Assembly: GCF_002351485.1 (NCBI RefSeq)
Contig: NZ_NWMW01000001.1
Location: 372,001-436,000 of the forward strand
Length of the DNA: 64,000 nucleotides
Reading direction: 5' to 3'
Origin: Sphingomonas spermidinifaciens
GTDB lineage: Bacteria > Pseudomonadota > Alphaproteobacteria > Sphingomonadales > Sphingomonadaceae
Positions 45,194-55,385 of this stretch are shown piece after piece; position 1 is the first letter of the stretch, and the number at the start of each line of letters is the position of its first letter. Below the pieces are notes generated by a model. That model did no database searches and was not told where the DNA came from. It was given only the letters and a program-made list of their open reading frames with translations. The position numbers and the translations under genes were made by a program.

Positions 45194-47412
45194 GCCGGAT
45201 CGAGGTCCTGGGCAGGTGGCGGGGGCGGCAACGCCGCGGGCCCGATCGGCGCGTTCCGCCGCAGCTTGAGCTTGGGGACCGCCCCTCGGCTGGCCAGCGC
45301 CGCGCCGCGGCCCGACAGCGACGGATTGGTCATGAAATAACGGTGGAGGTTGAAGGGCTTGGCGCCCGGCTCGTCCCGCTCATACGTACCGTCGGGCTGC
45401 AATTCCCAGCTCTGCTCGGTGTCGAGCAGGTTGGCGGTCATCACCTGGTCGAGGATCTGGTCATGGACCGTCGGGTTGGTGATCGGCAGCATGAACTCGA
45501 CCCGCCGGTCGAAGTTGCGTGGCATCCAGTCGGCCGAGGAGATATAGACGCGCGCATCGTCGTTGGGCAGCGGCTTGCCGTTCCCGAACGCCCAGATGCG
45601 GCTGTGCTCCAGGAATCGGCCGACGATCGACTTGACCCGGATATGGTCGGACATGCCCGGCACGCCGGGGCGCAGGCAGCAGATGCCGCGGATGACGAGG
45701 TCGATCTCGACCCCTGCGCCGCTCGCCTCATAGAGCTTCTCGATGATCGCGGGATCGACCAGCGAGTTCATCTTGGCCCAGAGGCTGGCGGGCTTGCCCG
45801 CGCGCGCGAAGCCGATCTCGCGGTCGATGAGGGCGATCAGGCTGGCGCGCAGGTCGCGCGGGCTCATGCGCAGCTGTTCGAGGCCCTGCGGCTCGACATA
45901 GCCGGTGATGTAGTTGAACAGCTGCGCCGCGTCGCGCCCCAGCGCCGGGTCGGCGGTGAAGAAGCTGAGGTCGGTATAGATGCGCGCGGTGATCGGGTGA
46001 TAATTGCCCGTGCCGAAATGGACGTAGCTCCTGAACTCGCCGCCCTCGCGCCGGACGACCATCGACACCTTGGCGTGCGTCTTCCAGTCGATGAAGCCAT
46101 AGACGACCTGAACGCCCGCGCGTTCGAGCGCGTTGGCCCAGAGAAGATTCTGCTCCTCGTCGAAGCGCGCCTTCAGCTCGACGACCGCGGTCACCGACTT
46201 CCCCGCCTCCGCCGCGGCGATCAGCGCGCTGATGACCGCCGATTGCTTGCCCGCGCGGTAGAGCGTCTGCTTGATCGCGACCACATCGGGGTCGGCCGCC
46301 GCCTGCTTGAGGAAGGCAAGCACCACGTCGAACGTCTCATATGGGTGGTGGACGACGATGTCCTTCGCCCGGATCGCCGCGAAGCAGTCGCCGCCATATT
46401 CGCGGATGCGCTCGGGAAAGCGGGGTGAGAAGGGCGGGAACTTGAGGTCGGGTCGATCCTCGTCAACCAACGACGCAAGGTCGGCGATGCCGAGGAAGCT
46501 GACCTTCTCGGTCAGCAGCGCCTCGCTCCCCTCGAGCTCGTCGATCAGCACCGCTTCGAGCTCAGCGGTGATCGCCGTCTCCATCTCGAGGCGGATGACC
46601 CGGCCGCGGCGGCGGCGCTTTATCGCGGTGCGGAAGTAGAGGACGAGGTCCTCGGCTTCCTCCTCCAGCTCGATGTCGCTGTCGCGCAGAACGCGAAATC
46701 CCGCCGATCCCTTGATCTCGTAGCCGGGGAAAAGCTGCGGCGCGAAGCGCTTGAGCATCGCCTCGATCGGCACGTAGCAGGCGGCGTCCCCCGGCACGCG
46801 CACGAACCGCGGCAGCGTCGGCGGCAGGAGAACCAGTTCACGGATCGCCTGTCCATCGGACTTGCGGACGAGGTCGAAGATCACGCTCGACCCCTTGTTG
46901 GGGATGAACGGGAACGGATGCGCGGGGTCGAGCGCCTGCGGCGTCAGGATCGGGAAGATCTGCTCGCGGAAATGGCGGTCGAGCCACTCGTCGGCCTCGC
47001 CCTCGATCGCGTCCTCGCCCAGCACTCGGATACCCGTCTCGGCCATCTGTCCCGCAAGGTCGCGCCAGATCGCCTGCTGCTCGTCGGCGAGGCGGCCGGC
47101 CTCCGCCACGATCGCGGCGAGCTGCTGGTTGGGATTGAGGCCGTCGATCGATCGCGAGTCGACCTCCTGCACCTGCTGCCCCTTCAGCCCCGCGACGCGC
47201 ACCATGAAGAACTCGTCGAAATTCGAGCCCGAGATCGACAGGAAGCGGACGCGCTCCAGCAGCGGATGCGCGGGATTGCACGCCTCCTCCATCACCCGCT
47301 TGTTGAACGCCAGCCAGCTCAGTTCGCGATTGAAATAGCGGCCGGTCGGAACGTCGGGTGCCGGCGCCTGATCGGGCGAGGCGTCGAAATTGGGGCGAAC
47401 GGGACGGGTCAT
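45190..47412 (-). CDS. ppk1: Polyphosphate kinase 1
   Basis: Makes polyphosphate from ATP. The 740-residue protein has all four PPK domains: N-terminal RYFNRELSWLAFNKRV, head domain, and PLD-like C1/C2 domains. The autophosphorylated histidine is in SYVHFGTGNYHP, and IRGICCLRPGVPG is typical. Coupled by 4-bp overlaps to hdaA upstream and ppx downstream. Confidence 0.96.
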   Translation of the reverse strand: MTRPVRPNFDASPDQAPAPDVPTGRYFNRELSWLAFNKRVMEEACNPAHPLLERVRFLSISGSNFDEFFMVRVAGLKGQQVQEVDSRSIDGLNPNQQLAAIVAEAGRLADEQQAIWRDLAGQMAETGIRVLGEDAIEGEADEWLDRHFREQIFPILTPQALDPAHPFPFIPNKGSSVIFDLVRKSDGQAIRELVLLPPTLPRFVRVPGDAACYVPIEAMLKRFAPQLFPGYEIKGSAGFRVLRDSDIELEEEAEDLVLYFRTAIKRRRRGRVIRLEMETAITAELEAVLIDELEGSEALLTEKVSFLGIADLASLVDEDRPDLKFPPFSPRFPERIREYGGDCFAAIRAKDIVVHHPYETFDVVLAFLKQAAADPDVVAIKQTLYRAGKQSAVISALIAAAEAGKSVTAVVELKARFDEEQNLLWANALERAGVQVVYGFIDWKTHAKVSMVVRREGGEFRSYVHFGTGNYHPITARIYTDLSFFTADPALGRDAAQLFNYITGYVEPQGLEQLRMSPRDLRASLIALIDREIGFARAGKPASLWAKMNSLVDPAIIEKLYEASGAGVEIDLVIRGICCLRPGVPGMSDHIRVKSIVGRFLEHSRIWAFGNGKPLPNDDARVYISSADWMPRNFDRRVEFMLPITNPTVHDQILDQVMTANLLDTEQSWELQPDGTYERDEPGAKPFNLHRYFMTNPSLSGRGAALASRGAVPKLKLRRNAPIGPAALPPPPPAQDLDPA

Positions 47413-48047
47413 GCTTCCTCGTGCCGAAGTTCGCCGCCCCCTTGGACCAGCAGCCCCCGTGCTGACAAGGCCGGACGGGCAAGCGGGATCGAAATCCGCC
47501 GCTTGTCCGCCTCGTTCGCGGCATCGTCGAGCGCATCGACGATGCGGACGAGCGACAGGTAGCTGCGCTCCACCCGCTTCATCAGCCAGGCGACCAACTC
47601 CTCGCCCGCATAAAGCTCGCGCCGCTCGAACTGGTCGCGCAGCAGCGCGGCGAACAGCACGTCATCGGGCTCCTCGATCCGGAGCACCGGCGTCGCGGCG
47701 AGGCGCGAGCGCAGGTCGGGCAGCCGTACGCTCCACTGGGGCGGTGCATGGTCGGCGACGATCAGCAGCGGCTTGCGATCGGCCTGAGCGAGGTTCCAGA
47801 CATGAAAAATGTCGGTCTCGCCCGCACGCTCGGCATCGTCGATCAGCCGGCCGCCCGCCCGGCGCGTAAACAGCCGCGCGAGCAGGCTACGCCCCGACTT
47901 GCGCGGCCCGACCAGCAACGCCGCCATTACCGGCCAGGTGCCCCAATGTTCGAGATGATGGACGGCGGCCATGTTGGCGTCGCCGACGATGAACTCGTCC
48001 TTGCGCGCTCCCTCCGGGCGTTGGAGCGGCAGACGCAGCTGGCTCAT
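47409..48047 (-). CDS. hdaA: DnaA-like regulator of replication initiation HdaA
   Basis: A 212-residue DnaA-domain III homologue without the DNA-binding domain, like alphaproteobacterial HdaA, which stimulates ATP hydrolysis by DnaA on the sliding clamp. The N-terminus QLRLPL is the clamp-binding motif. The AAA+ elements are modified (LVGPRKSGRSLLARLF for the P-loop; LLIVADHAPP for Walker B). It is co-transcribed with ppk1, as is common in this order. Confidence 0.85.
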   Translation of the reverse strand: MSQLRLPLQRPEGARKDEFIVGDANMAAVHHLEHWGTWPVMAALLVGPRKSGRSLLARLFTRRAGGRLIDDAERAGETDIFHVWNLAQADRKPLLIVADHAPPQWSVRLPDLRSRLAATPVLRIEEPDDVLFAALLRDQFERRELYAGEELVAWLMKRVERSYLSLVRIVDALDDAANEADKRRISIPLARPALSARGLLVQGGGELRHEEA

Positions 48048-49252
48048 TCGGGCGGCGGTGCCTCAGCCGCGGGCGCGGACCGCCGGATGCGCAGCGTCGC
48101 GCCGCTCCCCTCGACGGTCCAGCCGCGCTGGCCGAGCGCCACCGCGAGCACCGCCGGGTCGCCCGCGAACTCGACCCGCATCAGCGACACGCCGCCCAGT
48201 GCCAGGCTGCTCGTCGCGGCGCTCTGTACGCCGGGAATGCCGCGCACCGACGCCTCGGCCGCGCTCACCGCGCCGACGCCCGGCGTGTCGAACTGGAGCG
48301 TCACGGTCGACAGCGGTTCGCTTGGGAGCGTGGCGGCAGGCCCCTCCTCGATCAGCGGGATGTCGCCCGGCAGCACTTCTTCGGCGACCGGCTGGTCGGT
48401 GGGCGGCACGAACTCGAGCAGCGGGTCGGGCCGCAGCAGCCCGCCGCGCAGCGCCGCCTGATAAAGCGCGTCGAGCCGCTGGACGCCGGTGTCGAGCAGC
48501 GCGGGCAGTCCGTCCCCATTCGCCACGCGCAGGCTGAAGCTGCCGGCCTCGCGGTTGTCGGGGCCGTATCCGGCGCGGAAAACGCCGATCACGGGGCCAC
48601 CCGGCCACTGGCGATACAGCGTTACCTGCGGGATCAGCACGTCGTTGGCGCCGTACTGGTCGAGCACGTTGCGCCACCAGCCGCGTCCCGGCCGCCCGGT
48701 CAGCCCCGCGTTCATCAGGAGCGCGTCGGTCCCGTTCCCCGCCGGCCGGATATAGTCGATCGCGGTGTTGCCGGTGCGGAACCGGCCCCAGGCGGCGCGC
48801 CATGGCGTCTCACGCTCGAACACCGCCTCGGTCCCGCCAGAGCGGATCATCGGCACGAGCAGCATCGGCGGCGATCGCGTCATAAACCCGCTGACGCCCA
48901 GGATTTCCGCCGCGCGCGCGCGATTGAAGAGCACGCCCAGCCGGGCGATGTAGCGGTTGGGGCCGATCTGTTCGTTCTCGACGACGATCCCCGTGACGAG
49001 GCCGTCGAGCGTCCCATCGGGCAGCCCGCCGGCCTTGCCCGTCAGCCGCTGCGACAGCATCGACCAGCCCTTGCGCTGGGCGAGCCGCCAGCCGCCGGTG
49101 CGCGCCGCCTCGGCGCTCTTGGCGGTCACGTCGACGGTGACGCCCGACACCTCGAAACTGCCCGAGCCGTCCTGCGCCTGGCTCGAGGCGACGCCCAGCA
49201 CCATGGCGGCGCTGGCGGCGAACATCGTAAATCTGGCAGCACGGCCCCGCAT
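48044..49252 (-). CDS. DUF2066 domain periplasmic protein
   Basis: A 402-residue exported protein. The Sec signal is MRGRAARFTMFAASAAMVLGVASSQAQ-like (from ATG 49252; an in-frame ATG at 49288 would put charged residues before it). A DUF2066 domain covers about residues 30-300 (EVSGVTVDVTAKSAEAARTG, LGVLFNRARAAEILGVSG). The C-terminal 80 residues resemble a heavy-metal-associated-like fold followed by a Pro/Glu tail. Function unknown. It overlaps hdaA by 4 bp. Confidence 0.78.
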   Translation of the reverse strand: MRGRAARFTMFAASAAMVLGVASSQAQDGSGSFEVSGVTVDVTAKSAEAARTGGWRLAQRKGWSMLSQRLTGKAGGLPDGTLDGLVTGIVVENEQIGPNRYIARLGVLFNRARAAEILGVSGFMTRSPPMLLVPMIRSGGTEAVFERETPWRAAWGRFRTGNTAIDYIRPAGNGTDALLMNAGLTGRPGRGWWRNVLDQYGANDVLIPQVTLYRQWPGGPVIGVFRAGYGPDNREAGSFSLRVANGDGLPALLDTGVQRLDALYQAALRGGLLRPDPLLEFVPPTDQPVAEEVLPGDIPLIEEGPAATLPSEPLSTVTLQFDTPGVGAVSAAEASVRGIPGVQSAATSSLALGGVSLMRVEFAGDPAVLAVALGQRGWTVEGSGATLRIRRSAPAAEAPPPE

Positions 49253-49463
49253 CGCCGCCCTTTTGGCGAAGCCCGCGGTGAAATCCAAGGGAATTGCGGC
49301 GCCTCGCCGTCACCCCGGCCGCGATCCGGGCTCCGCTCTTCTTTCGCCCCAAGAGGCGCATAGGGCGGAACGGACGAAGCGGGATCTCGAGTCAGGTACG
49401 CGCTGACGATCGGGCAAGCGCTCGCCCATTGCCTCGCCCCCGCCCCCGTCCTATCGGCGCGGG

Positions 49464-50561
49464 ATGACCGACCCCAAGCCCTATACATACGCCCAGGCGG
49501 GCGTGTCGATCGACGCCGGCAATGCGCTTGTGCGCGCGATCGGGCCGCTGGCGCGCGCAACACGGCGGCCGGGCGCCGATGCCGATCTCGGCGGCTTCGG
49601 CGGCATCTTCGACCTCAAGGCCGCGGGCTTCACCGACCCGCTGCTCGTGGCCGCGAACGACGGTGTCGGCACCAAATTGAAGCTCGCGATCGAGCATGAC
49701 GCGCATGACGGCGTCGGCATCGACCTGGTCGCGATGTGCGCCAACGACCTGATCGTCCAAGGCGCGGAGCCGCTATTCTTCCTCGATTACTATGCCAGCG
49801 GAAAGCTCGACAACGCCGTCGCGACGCGCGTGATCGCCGGCATCGCCGAGGGGTGCCGCCAGGCGAGCTGCGCGCTGATCGGCGGCGAGACGGCCGAGAT
49901 GCCGGGAATGTACGCCGATGGCGATTATGACCTCGCCGGTTTCTGCGTCGGCGCGGTCGAGCGCGACGCGCTGCTCACGGGCCGCGCGATCGCGCCGGGC
50001 GACGTGGTGCTCGGCCTCGCCTCGACGGGCGTTCATTCCAATGGCTACTCGCTCGTCCGCCGCCTCGCCGCGGACAAGGGCTGGAAGCTCGACCGCCCCG
50101 CGCTGTTCGACCAGGAGGTGATCCTGATCGACGCGCTGATGGCACCGACCCGGATCTATGTCGCGAGCCTGCTGCCCCTGCTCCGTGCCCGCCGGATCAA
50201 GGGCCTCGCGCACATCACCGGCGGCGGCCTTCTTGAGAACATCCCGCGTGTATTGCCGGAAGGCACGCACGCCCGCATCGACGCCGACGCATGGGACCAG
50301 CCGCGCCTCATGGCCTTCCTCCAGGCACAGGGCGCGATCGAGCCCGAGGAGATGGCGAGAACCTTCAATTGCGGCATCGGCATGGTTGCGATCGTCGCCG
50401 CCGATCAGGCCGAGGCCATCGACAACGAACTGGCCGCCGCGGGTGAGACCGTCCATCGCATCGGCGCGATCGAGGCAGGGCCGCGCGGCTGCACCGTGGC
50501 CGGGAGCGCCGGCACCTGGTCGGCGCGCAGCGACTGGGAAGCGACGCACAACCATGGCTGA
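49464..50561 (+). CDS. purM: Phosphoribosylformylglycinamidine cyclo-ligase (AIR synthetase)
   Basis: Fifth step of purine synthesis. The 365-residue protein starts [19 protein letters not shown] and has [57 protein letters not shown] and [16 protein letters not shown]. It overlaps purN by 8 bp; the purM-purN pair is conserved. Confidence 0.97.
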   Translation: MTDPKPYTYAQAGVSIDAGNALVRAIGPLARATRRPGADADLGGFGGIFDLKAAGFTDPLLVAANDGVGTKLKLAIEHDAHDGVGIDLVAMCANDLIVQGAEPLFFLDYYASGKLDNAVATRVIAGIAEGCRQASCALIGGETAEMPGMYADGDYDLAGFCVGAVERDALLTGRAIAPGDVVLGLASTGVHSNGYSLVRRLAADKGWKLDRPALFDQEVILIDALMAPTRIYVASLLPLLRARRIKGLAHITGGGLLENIPRVLPEGTHARIDADAWDQPRLMAFLQAQGAIEPEEMARTFNCGIGMVAIVAADQAEAIDNELAAAGETVHRIGAIEAGPRGCTVAGSAGTWSARSDWEATHNHG

Positions 50562-51126
50562 CCGCGCGCGCGTCGGCATCCTGCTGTCGGGCCGCGGCTC
50601 GAACATGCAGGCGCTCGTCGCCGCCAGCCGCGCCGCCGATGCCCGCTACGAGGTCGTGCTCGTCGCCAGCGACAAGCCGGAGGCGCCCGGCCTCGCCTGG
50701 GCCGCCGGACAGGGCATCGCCACTTTCGCCGCCTCGCCCAAGGGTCGGCCCAAGCCCGAATATGAGGCCGAGATCGACGCGGCGCTCACCGGCGCAGGGG
50801 TCGAGGTCATCGCGCTCGCCGGATACATGCGACTGCTCTCGCCCGAGTTCGTCGCGCGCTGGGCGGGCCGCATCCTCAACATCCACCCCTCTCTTCTGCC
50901 CAAGTACAAGGGCCTCGATACCCACGCGCGCGCAATCGCAGCGGGTGACACGGTGGCGGGTGCGTCCGTGCATCTGGTCACCGAAGCGCTCGACGACGGC
51001 CCCGTCATCGCGCAGGCCGAAGTGCCGGTCGAGCCCGGCGATACGCCCGACACGCTGGCCGCGCGAGTGCTGGCTGCGGAGCATCGGCTCTACCCGGCAG
51101 CGCTCGACCGCTTCCTTTCGACATAG
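50554..51126 (+). CDS. purN: Phosphoribosylglycinamide formyltransferase
   Basis: Transfers a formyl group from 10-formyl-THF to GAR. The 190-residue protein has [14 protein letters not shown], the conserved [29 protein letters not shown] (catalytic Asn/His) and [13 protein letters not shown] (Asp). ATG 50554 lies inside purM. Confidence 0.96.
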   Translation: MADRARVGILLSGRGSNMQALVAASRAADARYEVVLVASDKPEAPGLAWAAGQGIATFAASPKGRPKPEYEAEIDAALTGAGVEVIALAGYMRLLSPEFVARWAGRILNIHPSLLPKYKGLDTHARAIAAGDTVAGASVHLVTEALDDGPVIAQAEVPVEPGDTPDTLAARVLAAEHRLYPAALDRFLST

Positions 51127-51234
51127 CGTTGACCCGGCGTGGGTTTGGGGAACGATGTGACCATGCCCGATTCGCATCCCGCTTCTCCCTCTCGGGCCGG
51201 CGGCGGAGCGGTGGCGTCCGTCGAGTGACGCCCC

Positions 51235-52650
51235 CTATTGCGGCTTCGGCAACTCGGGTCCCATCGTCCGCCTGACGGGCGGCGGAGCGGCCGGCGCTGG
51301 CACCGTTGGCGCGAGCGTGCCCGTCCGCCGCCGAACACCCGTCAGCTCGGTGGGGGCGTTCTCCTTCGCTTCGCCGGCCCCAAGCGCCGCGCGCAGCCCC
51401 GATCCGGGCAGCGCCTCCAGCCGGGGGCTGTCGGCCCGTGCGGGGCTCGGCATGAACACCTGCACCTTCATGCACTGGCCGGGCTCGGGCCGCGGGAAGC
51501 GGTCGCAGGCCCAGAGCGCCTTGTCGAACCCCCGCGCGCGATCGCGCAGGTAGCTGAACGCCATCCGCTCCATCTGGCGCGGGTCGCCGGGTAGCGCCGC
51601 GGGCGTGTCGGCGCGATCGGTCCAGGCGAGGAACTTGCAATACGGTCGGTCGGCACAGACGAGCCCGGCATAGGCGGCATATTCGCCGGGCGGCAATCGA
51701 CGGTCGAGCGTCACCAGAAAGCTGTTCGGGTCGCCCGCCAGCGGCTTCGGCATCGCCTCGGGCGCGAGGATCGGGAGGTCGATCGCGACCTCCCCGGCGA
51801 CGATCGGCACGTCCTCGGCCGCGCCGTGCGATGGCGCGATGCCCTTCATCTTCGCGATCAGCGGCTCGGCGGCGACGTAGCGGCCGTTGAATGCCGGCGG
51901 CGTGCCCCACCAGCCCGTCCAGCGGAAGAAGAGATGGGTATGGACCTCGCTGATCTTGTCGAGGCTCGACGACCAATAGGGGACGACCCAATTGGTGTGA
52001 TAGTGCGTGGCCGTGCCCACCGCCTTTTCGACTTTTCCCCGCAGCGCCGCCGCGGCAACATCGTGCGCGCGTGCCCAGGCGGCCTCCGAATAGCGGCGGG
52101 CGAGCGCGCCATCGCAGGTGAAGGTGAACTGGCAGCCGGTGCGCCGCTCCGCCCCCTGAAAAACAACGCCGCAGATGGTCTTAGGAAAGGCGGGATGGCG
52201 GACGCGATTGAGGATGACCTGCGCCACCGCGCGCTGTCCAACGGTATCGTCGCCCGCTTCATAGAGGACGCCGGCGGTCAGGCAGTCGGTGGCGCGCGCG
52301 ATGCTCGCCTCGTCGCCAATGATCCGGAAAGGCCGGGCAGAGAGCAGCGGCGCGGTCGAGAAGGGAATCGAGGCGTTGTAGGCCACGGCGTCTTCGCGCG
52401 ACACGGCGACAAATTCCGCGGGTTCGACCGGCGGCAGTTCGGCGGGCGGGATCACGCGCTGCGGTGGGCGGGCGCGGGCGACCTTGCGCTCGATGGGCAC
52501 GATCCGCGGGGCATTGGCCACGATGACCAGTGGCATCAGGATCGCCAGCAGCGCCACGATCGTCAGGACAGCCAGCAGGGGCCGCGGGACCGATCCCTCG
52601 GGCAGCAGGCGCCGGCCAAGCGGCGTTCGGGGCGGGCTCATCTGATGCAT
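51235..52650 (-). CDS. SleB-type cell wall hydrolase with membrane anchor
   Basis: About 471 residues. One N-terminal membrane helix (LLAVLTIVALLAILMPLVIV) is followed by a Pro-rich linker and a Hydrolase_2 (SleB/CwlJ) domain (LTAGVLYEAGDDTVGQRAVA, VILNRVRHPAFPKTICGVVF, CQFTFTCDG, GTATHYHT). It then has a non-conserved 250-residue C-terminal region ending Pro-rich. It acts on peptidoglycan in the periplasm. The start is uncertain: TTG 52656, ATG 52650 or ATG 52641. Confidence 0.87.
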   Translation of the reverse strand: MHQMSPPRTPLGRRLLPEGSVPRPLLAVLTIVALLAILMPLVIVANAPRIVPIERKVARARPPQRVIPPAELPPVEPAEFVAVSREDAVAYNASIPFSTAPLLSARPFRIIGDEASIARATDCLTAGVLYEAGDDTVGQRAVAQVILNRVRHPAFPKTICGVVFQGAERRTGCQFTFTCDGALARRYSEAAWARAHDVAAAALRGKVEKAVGTATHYHTNWVVPYWSSSLDKISEVHTHLFFRWTGWWGTPPAFNGRYVAAEPLIAKMKGIAPSHGAAEDVPIVAGEVAIDLPILAPEAMPKPLAGDPNSFLVTLDRRLPPGEYAAYAGLVCADRPYCKFLAWTDRADTPAALPGDPRQMERMAFSYLRDRARGFDKALWACDRFPRPEPGQCMKVQVFMPSPARADSPRLEALPGSGLRAALGAGEAKENAPTELTGVRRRTGTLAPTVPAPAAPPPVRRTMGPELPKPQ

Positions 52651-52721
52651 CGGCAAGACGCCCCGCGCGCGGGAGGCGGCGGGGCGTTAGCTCATTTCGC
52701 AGGGCGTGGCAAAAACCGGGC

Positions 52722-53642
52722 TTACTGCTCGGGCAGGAAATCGGGCACCGACAGATAGCGCTCGCCGGTGTCGTAGTTGAAGCCGAGCACCCGCGTGCCC
52801 TCGGGCAATTCGGGGAGCTTCTTCGCGATCGCCGCCAGCGTCGCGCCCGAGGAAATGCCGACGAGCAGCCCCTCCTCGCGCGCCGAGCGGCGGGCATAGT
52901 CCTTGGCGGTGTCGGCCGAGACCTGGATCACGCCGTCGATCGCCTGGGTGTGGAGATTGGCGGGAACGAAGCCCGCGCCGATGCCCTGGATCGGGTGCGG
53001 GCCGGGCTGACCGCCCGAGATGACGGGCGACAGCTCGGGCTCGACGGCATAGACCTTGAGGGCGGGCCAGGCCTTCTTCAATTCCTCGGCGACGCCGGTG
53101 ATGTGACCGCCGGTGCCGACGCCGGTGACGATGACGTCGATCGGATCGTCGCGGAAATCATTGAGGATTTCCTGCGCCGTCGTGCGGACATGGACATCGA
53201 CGTTCGCCGGATTCTCGAACTGTTGCGGCATCCACGCGCCGGGCGTCGCTCCGACGATCTCGAGCGCGCGTTCGATCGCGCCCTTCATGCCCTTCTCGCG
53301 CGGGGTGAGGTCGAACGCCGCGCCGTAAGCCAGCATCAGGCGGCGGCGCTCGATCGACATGCTCTCGGGCATGACGAGGATCAGCTTGTAGCCCTTAACC
53401 GCAGCGACCATCGCCAGGCCGACGCCGGTGTTGCCGCTGGTCGGCTCGACGATCGTCCCGCCGGGCTGGAGCTTGCCGTCGCGCTCGGCCGCCTCGATCA
53501 TCGCCAGCGCGATGCGGTCCTTGATCGAGCCGCCGGGATTCGACCGCTCGGACTTGATCCAGACCTCGGCGGTGCCGAACAGGCGCTGGATGCGAACATG
53601 CGGGGTGTTGCCGATGGTCGCCAGGATCGTTGCTGCCTTCAT
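52722..53642 (-). CDS. cysK: Cysteine synthase A
   Basis: PLP enzyme making cysteine from O-acetylserine and sulfide. In the 306-residue protein the PLP lysine is Lys41 in [34 protein letters not shown] and [11 protein letters not shown] complete the site. It overlaps the MFS gene by 4 bp and is therefore co-transcribed with it. Confidence 0.95.
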   Translation of the reverse strand: MKAATILATIGNTPHVRIQRLFGTAEVWIKSERSNPGGSIKDRIALAMIEAAERDGKLQPGGTIVEPTSGNTGVGLAMVAAVKGYKLILVMPESMSIERRRLMLAYGAAFDLTPREKGMKGAIERALEIVGATPGAWMPQQFENPANVDVHVRTTAQEILNDFRDDPIDVIVTGVGTGGHITGVAEELKKAWPALKVYAVEPELSPVISGGQPGPHPIQGIGAGFVPANLHTQAIDGVIQVSADTAKDYARRSAREEGLLVGISSGATLAAIAKKLPELPEGTRVLGFNYDTGERYLSVPDFLPEQ

Positions 53643-54967
53643 GCCATCTTCTCCTCGAGCGGGGGGTATTCGAGTGTCTTGGGGGGATCAAAACTGCGCG
53701 CGGCGCGAAGTTCGGGAAAGAGCTTGTCCCAGAAGATCGTGACGAGAATGGCGAGCGCGCCGCCGCCCGCCACCGCCAGTACCGGGCCCAGCGCAGCCGC
53801 GAGGAAGCCAGAACGCGCCTCGCCCAGCTCGTTCGAGCCCGAGACGAACAGCGTCGAGACCGCGCCGACGCGGCCGCGCATCTCGTCGGGCGTGTAGAGC
53901 TGGATCAGCGACTGGCGGACATACACCGACACCATGTCGGTCGCGCCGACGACGACAAGGGCGAGGAGCGACAGCGCGACGGCGGGTGCGAAGTCGCTGC
54001 CGACGGCCGAGGGGCCGAGGATCGGCACCAGCACCGGCGCGGCGAGGCCGAACACCACCGTCGCCGCGCCGAAGCCGATGACCGCAAGCAGCATCTTGCC
54101 CCCTACATCGGTCTTGAGCGGTCGCCAGGCAAACCAGATGCCGACCGCGACAGCACCGACAGCGGGCGCGGCACGCAGGTGGCCGAGACCCTCTGCCCCG
54201 ACCATCAGGATGTCACGCGCATAGATGGGCAGCATCGCCGTCGCACCGCCCAGCAACACCGCGAACAGATCGAGGCTGATCGCGCCGAGCACCAGCCGGT
54301 TGCGGCGGACATAATGAAGGCCGTCGACCATCTGCGCCCAGGGGTTCGCCGCGCCGGTGATCTTTGAGCGGGGAATCGGCTGGATGAAGAGCAAGCACAG
54401 AAGGGCGAGGGCGAACAGCCCCGCCGAGGCCGTATAGGCGCCCCAGTCGGCCCAGGCGTAGAGATAGCCGCCCATCGCCGGGCCGACGATCGACCCCGAC
54501 TGCCATGCGAGCGACGACAGCGCGATCGCGGTCGGCAGCGAGGCGGCGGGGACGAGGTTCGGCGCGAGCGCCTGAAGCGCCGGGCTGGCAAAGGCACGTG
54601 CGACGCCGAGCAGGGCGGCGACGGCGAACAACGCGGGCAGCGTAATCGCGTCGGTATAGGTGAGGAAGGCGAGCGCCCCTGCGCACCCGGCCTCGAGCGC
54701 GACCGAGGCGCGGGCGATGAAGCGCCGGTCGATCCGGTCGGCGGCCCAGCCGGTGAGGAGGCTGAGGAACAGGAGCGGCACGAACTGCGCCACGCCGATC
54801 AGGCCGAGTTGAAACGCGGCGGCCTGGATCCCCATCGTCTCGCGGGCGATGTCGTAGACCTGCCAGCCGATGACGATGACCATCGCCATCTGCCCCAGCG
54901 TCGAGGCGAGGCGCGCGATCCAGTAGGCGCGGAAGCTGGAAATGGTGAAGGGATGCGGTGCCGACAT
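53639..54967 (-). CDS. MFS transporter (MFS_3 / EntS-like)
   Basis: A 442-residue inner-membrane protein with 11-12 helices. [30 protein letters not shown] first helix and [19 protein letters not shown] in loop 2-3 match the MFS_3 (EntS/DUF894) family, whose members export siderophores or drugs. Its position before cysK, with translational coupling, raises export of a thiol metabolite as a possibility, but nothing in the sequence proves it. Confidence 0.86.
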   Translation of the reverse strand: MSAPHPFTISSFRAYWIARLASTLGQMAMVIVIGWQVYDIARETMGIQAAAFQLGLIGVAQFVPLLFLSLLTGWAADRIDRRFIARASVALEAGCAGALAFLTYTDAITLPALFAVAALLGVARAFASPALQALAPNLVPAASLPTAIALSSLAWQSGSIVGPAMGGYLYAWADWGAYTASAGLFALALLCLLFIQPIPRSKITGAANPWAQMVDGLHYVRRNRLVLGAISLDLFAVLLGGATAMLPIYARDILMVGAEGLGHLRAAPAVGAVAVGIWFAWRPLKTDVGGKMLLAVIGFGAATVVFGLAAPVLVPILGPSAVGSDFAPAVALSLLALVVVGATDMVSVYVRQSLIQLYTPDEMRGRVGAVSTLFVSGSNELGEARSGFLAAALGPVLAVAGGGALAILVTIFWDKLFPELRAARSFDPPKTLEYPPLEEKMA

Positions 54968-55332
54968 GCCCCGTCAGTTGGAACCTAAAGCCCGAGTCTG
55001 CAACAAGGGATTGGCTTTTGCCGCCGCGAGCGGGGCTATCGGGCGGCGGTGCAGCTTGGCCTGTCAGGGAAGGGAGCTACCGCCCGCCCTTCTCCAGAAG
55101 ACGACAGGGCGCAGCGCGTTCCCAGCTGATCGCGATCCGGTCGCCCACCCGCTCTAGGCCAGGCGCGCAACGCCGCGGGCGCGGGCCGAGTTGGCATCGG
55201 ATCGAATCCAGGATGACGCGCGTGCTCGGCTCAGCATTGAACCTCATAAGGGCTCGCAACAGGAGATGGGCTCGCGTCGAGGCGAGCACCTCCTGCCCCG
55301 GAACGCCACCTTTACCTCGGCCTAGAGCCTGG
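54968..55332. other. Intergenic region without a supported gene
   Basis: About 365 bp upstream of the leftward MFS gene. It holds short ORFs on both strands, none with a ribosome binding site, domain or codon bias. A promoter for the MFS-cysK unit is expected near 54970-55030, but no convincing elements are seen. Confidence 0.6.
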
Positions 55333-55374
55333 GTCCCACTTCTTCCTGCTTCAACAGCCAGGAAGGAGCGGGAC
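55333..55374 (-). terminator. Stem-loop after the acyl-CoA dehydrogenase gene
   Basis: GTCCC-AC-TTCTTCCTG pairs with CAGGAAGGA-GC-GGGAC around a 10-base loop, with one wobble and a 2-base internal bulge. It begins 12 bp beyond the stop at 55386. Confidence 0.65.
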
Positions 55375-55385
55375 CGCCGTCGCGG